Assembly (NCBI GenBank): GCA_002413345.1
Contig: DHWU01000051.1
Location: forward strand, 998 to 16,479
From: Propionibacteriaceae bacterium UBA5174
GTDB lineage: Bacteria; Actinomycetota; Actinomycetes; Propionibacteriales; Propionibacteriaceae
DNA length: 15,482 nucleotides
Direction: 5' to 3'
Below, piece after piece: positions 7,204 to 13,342 of the stretch (the stretch's first letter is position 1; the number at the start of each line of letters is the position of its first letter). The translations under genes were made by a program, and so were the position numbers. Below the pieces are notes generated by a model, which was not told the DNA's origin, did no database searches, and saw nothing but the letters and a program-made list of their open reading frames with translations.

Positions 7204-7617
7204 ACAGAGCTTGAACGAACCTTGGTCCTGTTGAAGCCGGACGCAGTGCGTCGCGGCCTGGCCGGTACGATCATCGGCCGCTACGAGTCCAAGGGATTGA
7301 CTCCGGTGGCGATCGAACTGCGCCAGATCGACGCGACGATGGCGGATGCGCATTACGCCGATCATGTGGAGCAGTCGTGGTATCCGCCGCTGCGTGATTA
7401 CATCGTTTCCGGACCGTTGGTAGCGATGGTGTTGGAAGGGCCGTCAGTGGTCGAGGTAGTGCGGCTGATGAATGGTGCAACCAACTCCGCGGTGGCCGCT
7501 CCGGGAACGATTCGAGGGGACTTCTCCTTGTCCAATCGCGAAAACCTGGTTCACGCCTCCGACTCGGCCGAATCTTCGGCCAAGGAGATCGGGCTGTGGT
7601 TTCCGAACCTGGGCTGA
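7201..7617 (+). CDS. ndk: Nucleoside diphosphate kinase
   Basis: Transfers the gamma-phosphate of ATP to NDPs through a phosphohistidine, keeping NTP and dNTP pools balanced in the cytoplasm. The 138 residues match the usual bacterial length. The N-terminal motif ERTLVLLKPDAV is near 5-16, GTIRGDF is at 102-108, and the active-site histidine is His118 in ENLVHASDSAES, where the family usually has H-G/A-S-D. In the GATNP-type loop the proline is replaced by serine (GATNS), which is mild. The ATG is preceded by a -10-like TAAGGT rather than a Shine-Dalgarno. The 3' end overlaps the CPBP gene by 22 nt and carries its Shine-Dalgarno. The small DUF4233 gene that lies between folC and ndk in mycobacteria is absent. 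Confidence 0.97.
   Translation: MTELERTLVLLKPDAVRRGLAGTIIGRYESKGLTPVAIELRQIDATMADAHYADHVEQSWYPPLRDYIVSGPLVAMVLEGPSVVEVVRLMNGATNSAVAAPGTIRGDFSLSNRENLVHASDSAESSAKEIGLWFPNLG
7582..7587 (+). promoter_or_regulatory. Shine-Dalgarno of the CPBP gene inside ndk
   Basis: A full AAGGAG lies 8 nt before the GTG at 7596, inside the last ndk codons. It fixes the GTG as the CPBP start and couples its translation to ndk. Confidence 0.7.
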
Positions 7618-8702
7618 ACGCTGAGGGCCTGGACCCCTCAGGTCAGAGTGCTTCGGGCCCCGACGGGTCCGGGGCCCTCGCTCACCAAGATCCGTGGTCC
7701 CAACCGCCAGTAGAGCCGCTCTTCCTGCAACCGAGCGGCTTTGGTAGGCCGGGGGGTTATCCGCCACCAGCCGCACCCGTGGCGCTGCCCGTCGAGCCAC
7801 GGGAGTATCACCAGTTCTACCGCGCGCCAGCCTTCCATTGGTGGAAGCCGCTGGTTGCGCTGGGGATGTTGGGGTCAGTGACCTTCATCGTGGCCGTCAT
7901 CGCAGGCATCGGATACGTGGTGGTGCTGGTCCTGAACGGGGTTCCGTTCTCCGCCATTGCCGAAATGGATCTCGCATCGCCGGGGATGTTTGCGCTCAAT
8001 AATGTGCTGCTTGCGCTGCTGATCCCAGTGTCATTACTGACCAGTTGGGCGGTGTTTCGGCAACGTCCGCGTTGGTTGTCTTCGGTTGCGGGAGGCTTTC
8101 GCTGGCAGGCCTTTTGGCGGTTCTTTGGCATCGCCGCAGCGGCGCTGGCCGCCGCCTTAGCGATTGAAGGGCAGCTCACTGGTGGTTTCGGCGAGCTTTC
8201 TTGGGGTCCGGATTCGCTGTTCTTGCTTCTGGTGATCGTGTTCACTACGCCATTTCAAGCCGCTGGCGAGGAGTACGCCTTTCGAGGAGTGCTCAATCGG
8301 GGGGTTGGCTCCTGGTTCAGCAACCGTTGGACGGGTTTGGTGGTCGGCGGGCTGGTCAACTCCGCGGCGTTCATGGTGATGCATGGCGCCGGCGATATGT
8401 GGCTGAATGCGTATTACCTGCTAGTTGGGGTGACTTTTTCAGTTCTGGTGTGGCGCACCGGCGGACTTGAGGCGGCAGTTGCCTTCCACATTGCAAATAA
8501 CCTGGTCAGTGAGGCATTAATGCCGTTCTCTCCGGGGGCTTTGGCCGAGGCTTTTAACCGGCAGGCTGGGGTTGCCGGGCCCGAGATGCTGATCCAAATC
8601 GGGGTGATGGCACTGGTGGCCGGGCTGTTGTTGTGGCAGTCTTCGCGGCTGGGGTTGGGACGCTCCAATGCGCCAGGGGCTTTACCGCTGCAACAGCGTT
8701 GA
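7596..8702 (+). CDS. CPBP-family intramembrane glutamic protease
   Basis: A 368-residue membrane protein. Residues 1-78 are a Pro/Gly/Ser-rich, probably disordered cytoplasmic tail; from about 84 on come six to eight hydrophobic segments. The CPBP (CAAX protease / bacteriocin-processing, PF02517) signatures are all present: GEEYAFRG with Glu225, Glu226 and Arg230; FMVMH with His263; and FHIANN with His298 and Asn302. This is the intact catalytic set of the Rce1/ABI-type proteases that cut inside membranes. The substrate is unknown; members mature peptides, give bacteriocin self-immunity or act in envelope stress. Nothing nearby encodes a bacteriocin. The GTG start is favoured by the perfectly spaced AAGGAG, and the 22-nt overlap with ndk implies co-expression. 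The frame ends 51 nt before the kinase gene. Confidence 0.9.
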   Translation: MVSEPGLNAEGLDPSGQSASGPDGSGALAHQDPWSQPPVEPLFLQPSGFGRPGGYPPPAAPVALPVEPREYHQFYRAPAFHWWKPLVALGMLGSVTFIVAVIAGIGYVVVLVLNGVPFSAIAEMDLASPGMFALNNVLLALLIPVSLLTSWAVFRQRPRWLSSVAGGFRWQAFWRFFGIAAAALAAALAIEGQLTGGFGELSWGPDSLFLLLVIVFTTPFQAAGEEYAFRGVLNRGVGSWFSNRWTGLVVGGLVNSAAFMVMHGAGDMWLNAYYLLVGVTFSVLVWRTGGLEAAVAFHIANNLVSEALMPFSPGALAEAFNRQAGVAGPEMLIQIGVMALVAGLLLWQSSRLGLGRSNAPGALPLQQR

Positions 8703-8710
8703 TCCGGGCG

Positions 8711-8746
8711 TAGTCTGAAATCGACGTTCCAGAGGTCATTGGGGGG
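8711..8746 (+). promoter_or_regulatory. Possible promoter and ribosome site of the kinase-alkD operon
   Basis: TAGTCT (8711-8716) could be a -10 box giving a leader of about 31 nt. A run of six G (8741-8746) 7 nt before the ATG at 8754 is a Shine-Dalgarno-like site. An in-frame TTG at 8739 is preceded by AGAGG only 3 nt away, so it is less likely. Confidence 0.35.
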
Positions 8747-8753
8747 TTTTGGA

Positions 8754-9431
8754 ATGACGCACGATTTGGTCGACAAGACTGAGGTAGCTGGCGCGCTGCG
8801 CCAGTTGCGGGCTCGAATCCGAGCGCGCACCGGGCGGGTGTTGGTAGCCGTTGATGGTGTGGATGGCTCCGGCAAAACCACTTTTGCAGATGACCTAGCG
8901 GAATTGTTGCGTGAGTCAGGCATCGAAGTGATCCAGATTTCCCTGGACGACTACCTGAACCCGCAGAATCGTCGTTACGCCCAGGGCCGGTATTCGCCGA
9001 AGGGGTTCTTCGAGGACAGCTACGACTACGAACGCTTCAACGCTGAGGTGCTCGAACCGCTCAGCCGAGACGGATCTGGTCGGTATCGGACCGCCGCCTA
9101 CGACCGGGGTGCCGAATGCGAGGTGTGCCCGCCGTGGAAGGTGGCTCCCGACGACGCCGTGGTGATCGTGGATGGAATGTTCATGCATCGCCGCGAGTTC
9201 TGCACTGATGCCAAGCGGAAGATTTGGCAGCTTTCAGTGTGGCTGGAGGCGCCCCTTGAGGTGACGCTAGCCCGACTGGCCGAACGAGATGGCACTAGCG
9301 CGGATCCCACCGACGAGCGCAATCAGCGCTATCTGCAGGGTCAGCAGCTTTACATCGACACTTGTGATCCGGCTAGCAAGGCCGATCTGGTCGTGGTCAA
9401 CGCGGCACCGCATCGGCCTTTCGAGGAGTGA
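8754..9431 (+). CDS. Uridine-kinase-like P-loop kinase
   Basis: A 225-residue cytoplasmic P-loop kinase. Walker A is GVDGSGKT at 35-42. SLDDYLNP (64-70) holds the acidic residues that in uridine kinases sit near the substrate hydroxyl, and the region around YSPKGFFEDSYDYERF continues the family pattern. A lid-like RLAERDG follows near 178-184, and VVVNAAP near the C-terminus resembles the usual last strand. The family (uridine kinase/phosphoribulokinase-like) phosphorylates nucleosides or related small molecules. It is not close enough to canonical Udk for me to give the symbol, so the substrate is uncertain. Its stop overlaps the start of the AlkD-like gene in GTGA, so the two are co-translated. 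A 15-nt longer form from TTG 8739 is possible. Confidence 0.82.
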   Translation: MTHDLVDKTEVAGALRQLRARIRARTGRVLVAVDGVDGSGKTTFADDLAELLRESGIEVIQISLDDYLNPQNRRYAQGRYSPKGFFEDSYDYERFNAEVLEPLSRDGSGRYRTAAYDRGAECEVCPPWKVAPDDAVVIVDGMFMHRREFCTDAKRKIWQLSVWLEAPLEVTLARLAERDGTSADPTDERNQRYLQGQQLYIDTCDPASKADLVVVNAAPHRPFEE

Positions 9432-10186
9432 CCGCGACTCCGCAGTGGAGGATCCCACAGGCGCCCTCTGCGGTTGACTTCGCCGCCGATCTGCTTGGTC
9501 AACTCCGGGCACTGCGCAATGAGTCCAACATCGCTGGCATGGCCCGGTTTGGGATCAGCAGCGAGGGAACCTTGGGTATTTCAGTTTCGCAGTTGCGCGT
9601 TCTGGCCGGCCAGTTGCGGGCACTGCGGCGGGCACGTCCCGAGTTTGTTCATCAGATCGCTGCCCAGTTGTGGGTCAGCGGGGTGCACGAAGCGCGGATC
9701 TTGGCGGGATTGATCGAAGTGCCGAGTTTGGCAACCACCGAACAGGCCGATTCCTGGGTGAGCGAGCTTGACTCCTGGGACGTGTGCGACCAGCTCTCAA
9801 AGCTGTTCGCAGCCACTGACTTTGGTTATGCCAAGGCGGTTGAATGGGCCGGTTCACCCCAGGAATTTGTTAAGCGCTCCGGGTACGTGTTGATCGCCGC
9901 TTTGGCGGTGGCCGACAAGGCCGCCGACGACCAGCGACTGATCGCCTTCCTGCCGCTGATCGAGGTGGGCGCAACTGATGAGCGCAACTTTGTGAAGAAG
10001 GCGGTCAACTGGGCGCTGCGTCAGATCGGGAAACGCTCGCCAGCCTGCCATGGGCCAGCCGTGGCTGCCGGGGAGCGGATCCTGGCTGACCAGGCTGAAT
10101 CGAGCGCGGCGCGCTGGGTGGCTCGGGATGCGCTGCGGGAATTGCGCAGCGAAGCTGTGTTGCGCCGCTTGGGGTTGGCGGGCTGA
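9428..10186 (+). CDS. AlkD-like DNA alkylation repair protein
   Basis: A 252-residue all-helical protein of the HEAT-like AlkC/AlkD glycosylase superfamily (PF08713), which remove alkylated purines from DNA without base flipping. Seen: AGMARFGI near 36-43, QLWVSGVHEARILAG near 80-94, SWDVCDQL at 116-123, and KAVNWALRQIGKR at 191-203. Asp121 four residues after Trp117 mirrors the Trp109/Asp113 pair of B. cereus AlkD, Trp195 fits its Trp187, and Arg150 is a candidate for its Arg148 after a small gap. These equivalences are by eye. The GTG start overlaps the kinase stop (GTGA). GAGGA directly abuts the GTG, too close for normal initiation, so reinitiation is likely. Whether it is an active glycosylase or a structural homologue is open. 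Confidence 0.85.
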   Translation: MTATPQWRIPQAPSAVDFAADLLGQLRALRNESNIAGMARFGISSEGTLGISVSQLRVLAGQLRALRRARPEFVHQIAAQLWVSGVHEARILAGLIEVPSLATTEQADSWVSELDSWDVCDQLSKLFAATDFGYAKAVEWAGSPQEFVKRSGYVLIAALAVADKAADDQRLIAFLPLIEVGATDERNFVKKAVNWALRQIGKRSPACHGPAVAAGERILADQAESSAARWVARDALRELRSEAVLRRLGLAG

Positions 10187-10215
10187 CCAGCCGTGATCTG
10201 CGCCAGGTTCGGTCG

Positions 10216-10232
10216 GATCACCCCTGGTGATC
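10216..10232. promoter_or_regulatory. Perfect inverted repeat in the TIGR03960 promoter, possible operator
   Basis: GATCACC (10216-10222), CCT, GGTGATC (10226-10232): a perfect 7-bp inverted repeat with a 3-nt centre. It ends one base before the -10 TAGGCT, so it fills the 17-bp spacer. A further GTGATC half-site lies at 10193-10198. As RNA it could form a hairpin, but no U-run follows, so a protein-binding site seems more likely than a terminator. Confidence 0.4.
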
Positions 10233-10250
10233 TAGGCTGATTCGGCTATG
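10233..10250 (+). promoter_or_regulatory. -10 box of the TIGR03960 gene, near-leaderless start
   Basis: TAGGCT (10233-10238) is followed by 9 nt and the ATG at 10248, the same box and spacing as at folC. There is no Shine-Dalgarno. A transcript from the expected distance would have about 3 nt of leader. Confidence 0.45.
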
Positions 10251-12173
10251 ACTGAAACCACTTCGCTGTATCCGCGCCTGGAGTCGCTACTGACCCAGGT
10301 CAATAAACCGGTGCAGTACATCGGTGGTGAAGTTAATTCTGTGAATAAGCCGTTCGGGTCGGCCGAGGTGCGTTGGGCGTTGATGTACCCCGACGCTTAT
10401 GAAGTTGGTCAGCCGAATCAGGGCCTGGCGATTTTGTATGAAGTGCTGAACGAGCGTGACTGGATTCTGGCCGAACGCACCTTCTCGATCTGGCCCGATC
10501 TAGCGACCTTGATGCGCCGCGACCAGGTGCCTCAATTCACCTGGGAGAGCCATCTGCCGGTGTCGGCATTTGATGTGCTTGGGGTGAGCTTCTCCACTGA
10601 GCTTGGCTACACCAACCTGCTTGAAGCCCTCGACCTGGCCCAAATTCCGCTGCATGCAGCCGAGCGCAGTGAGGCCGATCCGCTGGTGATCGTGGGTGGT
10701 CACGCCGCGTTCAACCCCGAACCGATTGCCGACTTCATTGATGCGGCCGTGTTCGGCGACGGTGAAGAAGCTGCCTTGGCGATCTCAGCCTTGATCCGCG
10801 ACTGGAAGGCTGCCGGACGCCCCGACGGGCGCCACGGGTTGTTGCTCAGCTTGGCCATCAAAGGGTTGGCATATGTGCCAGCGTTTTACGATGTCACTTA
10901 CGCCGCTGATGCCACCATCGCAGCCATCGCCCCTAACCAGCCTGATGTTCCGGCGCGGGTGGCCAAACATGTGTTGCTGGAACTCGACAACTGGCCCTAC
11001 CCCGCCAAGCCGATTGTGCCGCTGGCCGAGACCGTCCACGAACGCTATTCGGTGGAGATCTTTCGCGGCTGTTCGCGGGGCTGTCGTTTCTGCCAAGCAG
11101 GGATGATCAGCCGACCGGTGCGGGAACGCAGTATCGAAACCGTCGGCACCATGGTCGAATGCGGACTGGCCGCCACCGGCTTGGACGAGGTCGGTCTGCT
11201 GAGTTTGTCGAGTGCTGACCATTCCGAAATTGGGGAGATCAGCAGGCAGTTGGCTGATCGTTACGCAGACAGTTTCGTTTCGCTGTCCTTGCCCAGCACC
11301 CGAGTGGACGCCTTCAACATTGACCTGGCCAATCAGCTCAGTCGCAACGGCCGCCGTTCGGGACTCACTTTCGCCCCTGAGGGCGGTTCGGAACGGCTGC
11401 GTCGAGTGATCAACAAGCAGGTCAGCGAGACTGATCTGCTTTCCACTGTTGGCACGGCTTTCGGTCAGGGCTGGCGCCAGGTGAAGCTCTATTTCATGTG
11501 CGGGCTACCGACCGAGACCGATGAAGACGTCTTGGCCATCGCTGACTTGGCTGCCCGGGTGATCGAATCTGGACGCCATGCGTCCGGCAGCCGTGACATT
11601 CGCTGCACGATCAGCATCGGTGGTTTCGTACCCAAGGCTCACACCCCGTTCCAATGGGTCGGGCAACTTGATGTTGAGACTGTTGATCGGCGGCTGCGGG
11701 CGTTGAAAGAGAAGGTGCGCGAAGACCGTCGCTACGGCAGGTTCATTTCGGTGAAATACCACGACGGCAAACCTGGCCAGATTGAAGGCTTACTCAGCCG
11801 AGGCGACCGTCGGGTGGGCAAGGTCATCGAGGCAGTTTGGCGCGATGGTGGAATCTTGGACGGTTGGAGCGAGCACTTCTCGTTCGATCGCTGGACGGCC
11901 GCTGCCGAGGCGGAACTGACCCCGCTTGGGGTGAATTTGGGTTGGTACACCACCCGGGAGCGTCCGCGTAGCGAAGTGCTGGCCTGGGACCACTTGGATT
12001 CGGGGTTGGACCGGGACTGGCTGTGGCAGGACTACCAAGACGGGTTAGCCGAAGCTGAGGTTGAAGACTGTCGCTGGGCGGGCTGTTACGACTGCGGGGT
12101 GTGTCCAGATCTGGGGGCTGAGATTCAAATCGGTCCGACTGGGCGTTCGTTGTTGCCATTGCGCCAGGTGTAG
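10248..12173 (+). CDS. TIGR03960-family B12-binding-type radical SAM protein
   Basis: A 641-residue protein of unknown reaction. The N-terminal 250 or so residues resemble the Rossmann-like B12-binding region of this family (MYPDAYEVGQPNQG near 46, VIVGGHAAFNPEP near 148, FGDGEEAAL near 170). The radical SAM core starts at EIFRGCSRGCRFCQAG with the 4Fe-4S ligands Cys275, Cys279 and Cys282 (C-x3-C-x2-C). LTFAPEGGSERLRRVI and KLYFMCGLPTETDED are core strands typical of the MiaB/HemN-like branch. The C-terminus carries a second cysteine cluster, DCRWAGCYDCGVC (Cys608, 613, 616, 619), likely a metal or extra Fe-S site. TIGR03960 proteins are regularly beside, or fused to, TIGR03936 (DUF2344), the next gene here, and often near rne/rng. 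The B12 requirement is a family label; I do not see a clear D-x-H-x-x-G motif. The ATG follows a TAGGCT box. Confidence 0.92.
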   Translation: MTETTSLYPRLESLLTQVNKPVQYIGGEVNSVNKPFGSAEVRWALMYPDAYEVGQPNQGLAILYEVLNERDWILAERTFSIWPDLATLMRRDQVPQFTWESHLPVSAFDVLGVSFSTELGYTNLLEALDLAQIPLHAAERSEADPLVIVGGHAAFNPEPIADFIDAAVFGDGEEAALAISALIRDWKAAGRPDGRHGLLLSLAIKGLAYVPAFYDVTYAADATIAAIAPNQPDVPARVAKHVLLELDNWPYPAKPIVPLAETVHERYSVEIFRGCSRGCRFCQAGMISRPVRERSIETVGTMVECGLAATGLDEVGLLSLSSADHSEIGEISRQLADRYADSFVSLSLPSTRVDAFNIDLANQLSRNGRRSGLTFAPEGGSERLRRVINKQVSETDLLSTVGTAFGQGWRQVKLYFMCGLPTETDEDVLAIADLAARVIESGRHASGSRDIRCTISIGGFVPKAHTPFQWVGQLDVETVDRRLRALKEKVREDRRYGRFISVKYHDGKPGQIEGLLSRGDRRVGKVIEAVWRDGGILDGWSEHFSFDRWTAAAEAELTPLGVNLGWYTTRERPRSEVLAWDHLDSGLDRDWLWQDYQDGLAEAEVEDCRWAGCYDCGVCPDLGAEIQIGPTGRSLLPLRQV

Positions 12174-12367
12174 TGGTCTTGTTTACCAGGGCTGGCGGCC
12201 CGAAATTGCGGCGGCGAGCGGTGGCCGCGGTGCCGGATAGTTGTCGGCGTGGCGTAGGTGCGCTGGTGAGGGCATTTGCGGATTGGTGACGACACAGGTT
12301 TGGCCCGTCCGGCGACCGCAGAAGTGAACGGGGAGTCTCCTGGAACCTCGCGATAGGCTGCCTGGTT
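12174..12367 (+). other. 194-nt gap between the radical SAM and DUF2344 genes
   Basis: No tRNA, no T-run terminator and no convincing gene is seen. The only small plus-strand frame begins with a GTG overlapping the TAG stop (12173), runs for about 38 codons and lacks a Shine-Dalgarno. The last 14 nt are the promoter-like start of the DUF2344 gene. Several short G/C stems are possible but none stands out. Confidence 0.5.
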
Positions 12368-12370
12368 GTG
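12354..12370 (+). promoter_or_regulatory. -10 box of the TIGR03936 gene, near-leaderless start
   Basis: TAGGCT (12354-12359) lies 8 nt before the GTG at 12368. It is the third copy of this hexamer beside a start codon in the window. There is no Shine-Dalgarno. It suggests the gene has its own promoter although it follows its partner gene. Confidence 0.45.
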
Positions 12371-13072
12371 AGTAAGCGCCAGCCACCCAAGCAGCAGCCC
12401 CCGCCGGTACAACGATTACGGGTGCGCTATGCCAAGCGCGGTCGGGCCCGGTTCGCCTCGCACCGCGACTTCGGCCGGGCCTTTGAACGGGCCCTGCGTC
12501 GGGCAGGGATTCCGATGGCGTTCTCCAGCGGTTTCAATCCGCACCCGCGGATCAGTTATCTCAATGCCGCCCCTACCGGCGCAGCCAGCGAAGCAGAGTA
12601 TGTCGAGTTGGGTCTGGCTGAGAGCCGTGAACCGGCCCAAGTTCGCGATGCGCTCAACGCCGCAATGCCAACCGGGTTGAACATCGTCGAGGTAGTCGAG
12701 GCCAGCGGTGGTTCCTTGGCGGCCGACCTTACTGCTTCGCGTTGGTTGATCGAATGGCCGCAGGCCGATGCTGCGGAGTTGGCGGCTGGCGTGGCCGAAT
12801 TGTTGGCGGCGACCAGTTGTGAAGTGCAGCGGCAATCAAAGTCGGGGCTGCGTAGCTTCGATGTGCGACCGGCAGTGCTGGAGTTGAAAGTAGTGCCCGC
12901 CGGACTGAATTTGGTGGGCGTGATGGGGGAGCCACTGCTGCGTCCAAGTGATGTGGTGACCGCATTGCGGCAGCTCCGCCCACAGCTGGTCGACACAGGT
13001 ACGGCCTTGTTCTCCCGGCTGGAGCAGGGACGGTGGGATGGCCAGCAAGTTGGCGACCCGCTGAATCAGTGA
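12368..13072 (+). CDS. TIGR03936-family radical-SAM-associated protein (DUF2344)
   Basis: A 234-residue cytoplasmic protein of unknown function. After a short Lys/Gln/Pro-rich tail (1-16), residues 17-83 carry the family signature (PF10105): RVRYAKRGRARFASHRDF, AFERALRRAGIPMAFS, SGFNPHPRISY and EYVELGL. The C-terminal half is less conserved and has no recognisable catalytic motif. Members are found next to or fused with TIGR03960 radical SAM proteins, so it is probably the partner or substrate-presenting subunit of the upstream enzyme. The basic, SHRDF-rich N-terminus could contact nucleic acid, which is speculative. The GTG start is supported by the TAGGCT box and by the family N-terminus starting soon after. 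rne follows after 270 nt. Confidence 0.9.
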   Translation: MSKRQPPKQQPPPVQRLRVRYAKRGRARFASHRDFGRAFERALRRAGIPMAFSSGFNPHPRISYLNAAPTGAASEAEYVELGLAESREPAQVRDALNAAMPTGLNIVEVVEASGGSLAADLTASRWLIEWPQADAAELAAGVAELLAATSCEVQRQSKSGLRSFDVRPAVLELKVVPAGLNLVGVMGEPLLRPSDVVTALRQLRPQLVDTGTALFSRLEQGRWDGQQVGDPLNQ

Positions 13073-13116
13073 TTCTTGCTTCAGTGGTGAGGCGAAAACC
13101 GGTTTGGGTACGAATG

Positions 13117-13125
13117 TGAGATACT
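13117..13125 (+). promoter_or_regulatory. Possible extended -10 promoter of rne
   Basis: GATACT (13120-13125) is directly preceded by TGA, an extended -10 (TGn) arrangement. No -35 match is seen at 17 bp. If used, the rne mRNA would start near 13132 and have a leader of about 210 nt. The alternative TTGACA at 13306-13311 has no matching -10. Confidence 0.35.
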
Positions 13126-13137
13126 GCCTGACAGGTA

Positions 13138-13154
13138 GGGATCAACCCGATCCC
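13138..13154 (+). ncRNA. Hairpin near the proposed 5' end of the rne leader
   Basis: GGGATC (13138-13143) and GATCCC (13149-13154) form a perfect 6-bp stem with a 5-nt loop (AACCC). It would lie about 6 nt from the proposed 5' end, where a stem can shield an mRNA from 5'-end-dependent RNase E attack. That role is inferred. Confidence 0.4.
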
Positions 13155-13310
13155 AACTTCGGCTGCTTTGTTTGGTGTGACAGACCGGACGGGCGCTTGA
13201 GCTTCACCGCGACGCCAGACGACCGCGGGGGCCCAAAGCGCTGAGCTGCTGATTCCAACAGGCTTTGCTGCCCAAGCGGCGCGTTGATTGCGGATCTTGA
13301 GTAGCTTGAC

Positions 13311-13327
13311 ACGGCATCCCCTGCCGT
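13311..13327 (+). ncRNA. Hairpin just upstream of the rne ribosome site
   Basis: ACGGCA (13311-13316) and TGCCGT (13322-13327) form a perfect 6-bp stem with loop TCCCC, ending 3 nt before the AAGGAG. The C-rich loop resembles the anti-Shine-Dalgarno, so it could influence ribosome access. Between the two hairpins (13155-13310) I see only weak possible stems, such as CCGCG 13207-13211 with CGCGG 13224-13228. Confidence 0.4.
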
Positions 13328-13330
13328 TTG

Positions 13331-13336
13331 AAGGAG
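13331..13336 (+). promoter_or_regulatory. Shine-Dalgarno of rne
   Basis: AAGGAG, 6 nt before the ATG at 13343. It fixes the rne start; no other in-frame start nearby has comparable support. Confidence 0.75.
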
Positions 13337-13342
13337 AGCTCA

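Noticed and set aside
10216..10232. The inverted repeat as an intrinsic terminator of the AlkD-like gene
   Set aside because: No U-run follows and it abuts a -10 box, so an operator or promoter element is the better reading.
12173..12289. Small plus-strand frame of about 38 codons overlapping the radical SAM stop (TAGTG)
   Set aside because: The overlap is suggestive but there is no Shine-Dalgarno and the predicted peptide is Arg/Val/Ala-rich like random GC-rich sequence.
11824..12390. 188-codon minus-strand frame spanning the gap between the radical SAM and DUF2344 genes
   Set aside because: Mostly antisense to the radical SAM gene, Pro/Arg/Ser-rich, no domain and no ribosome site; not accepted as a gene filling the gap.
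13306..13311. Consensus TTGACA -35 hexamer before rne
   Set aside because: No -10 at 16-18 bp; the expected site falls on the Shine-Dalgarno. Also, it overlaps the 3' hairpin.
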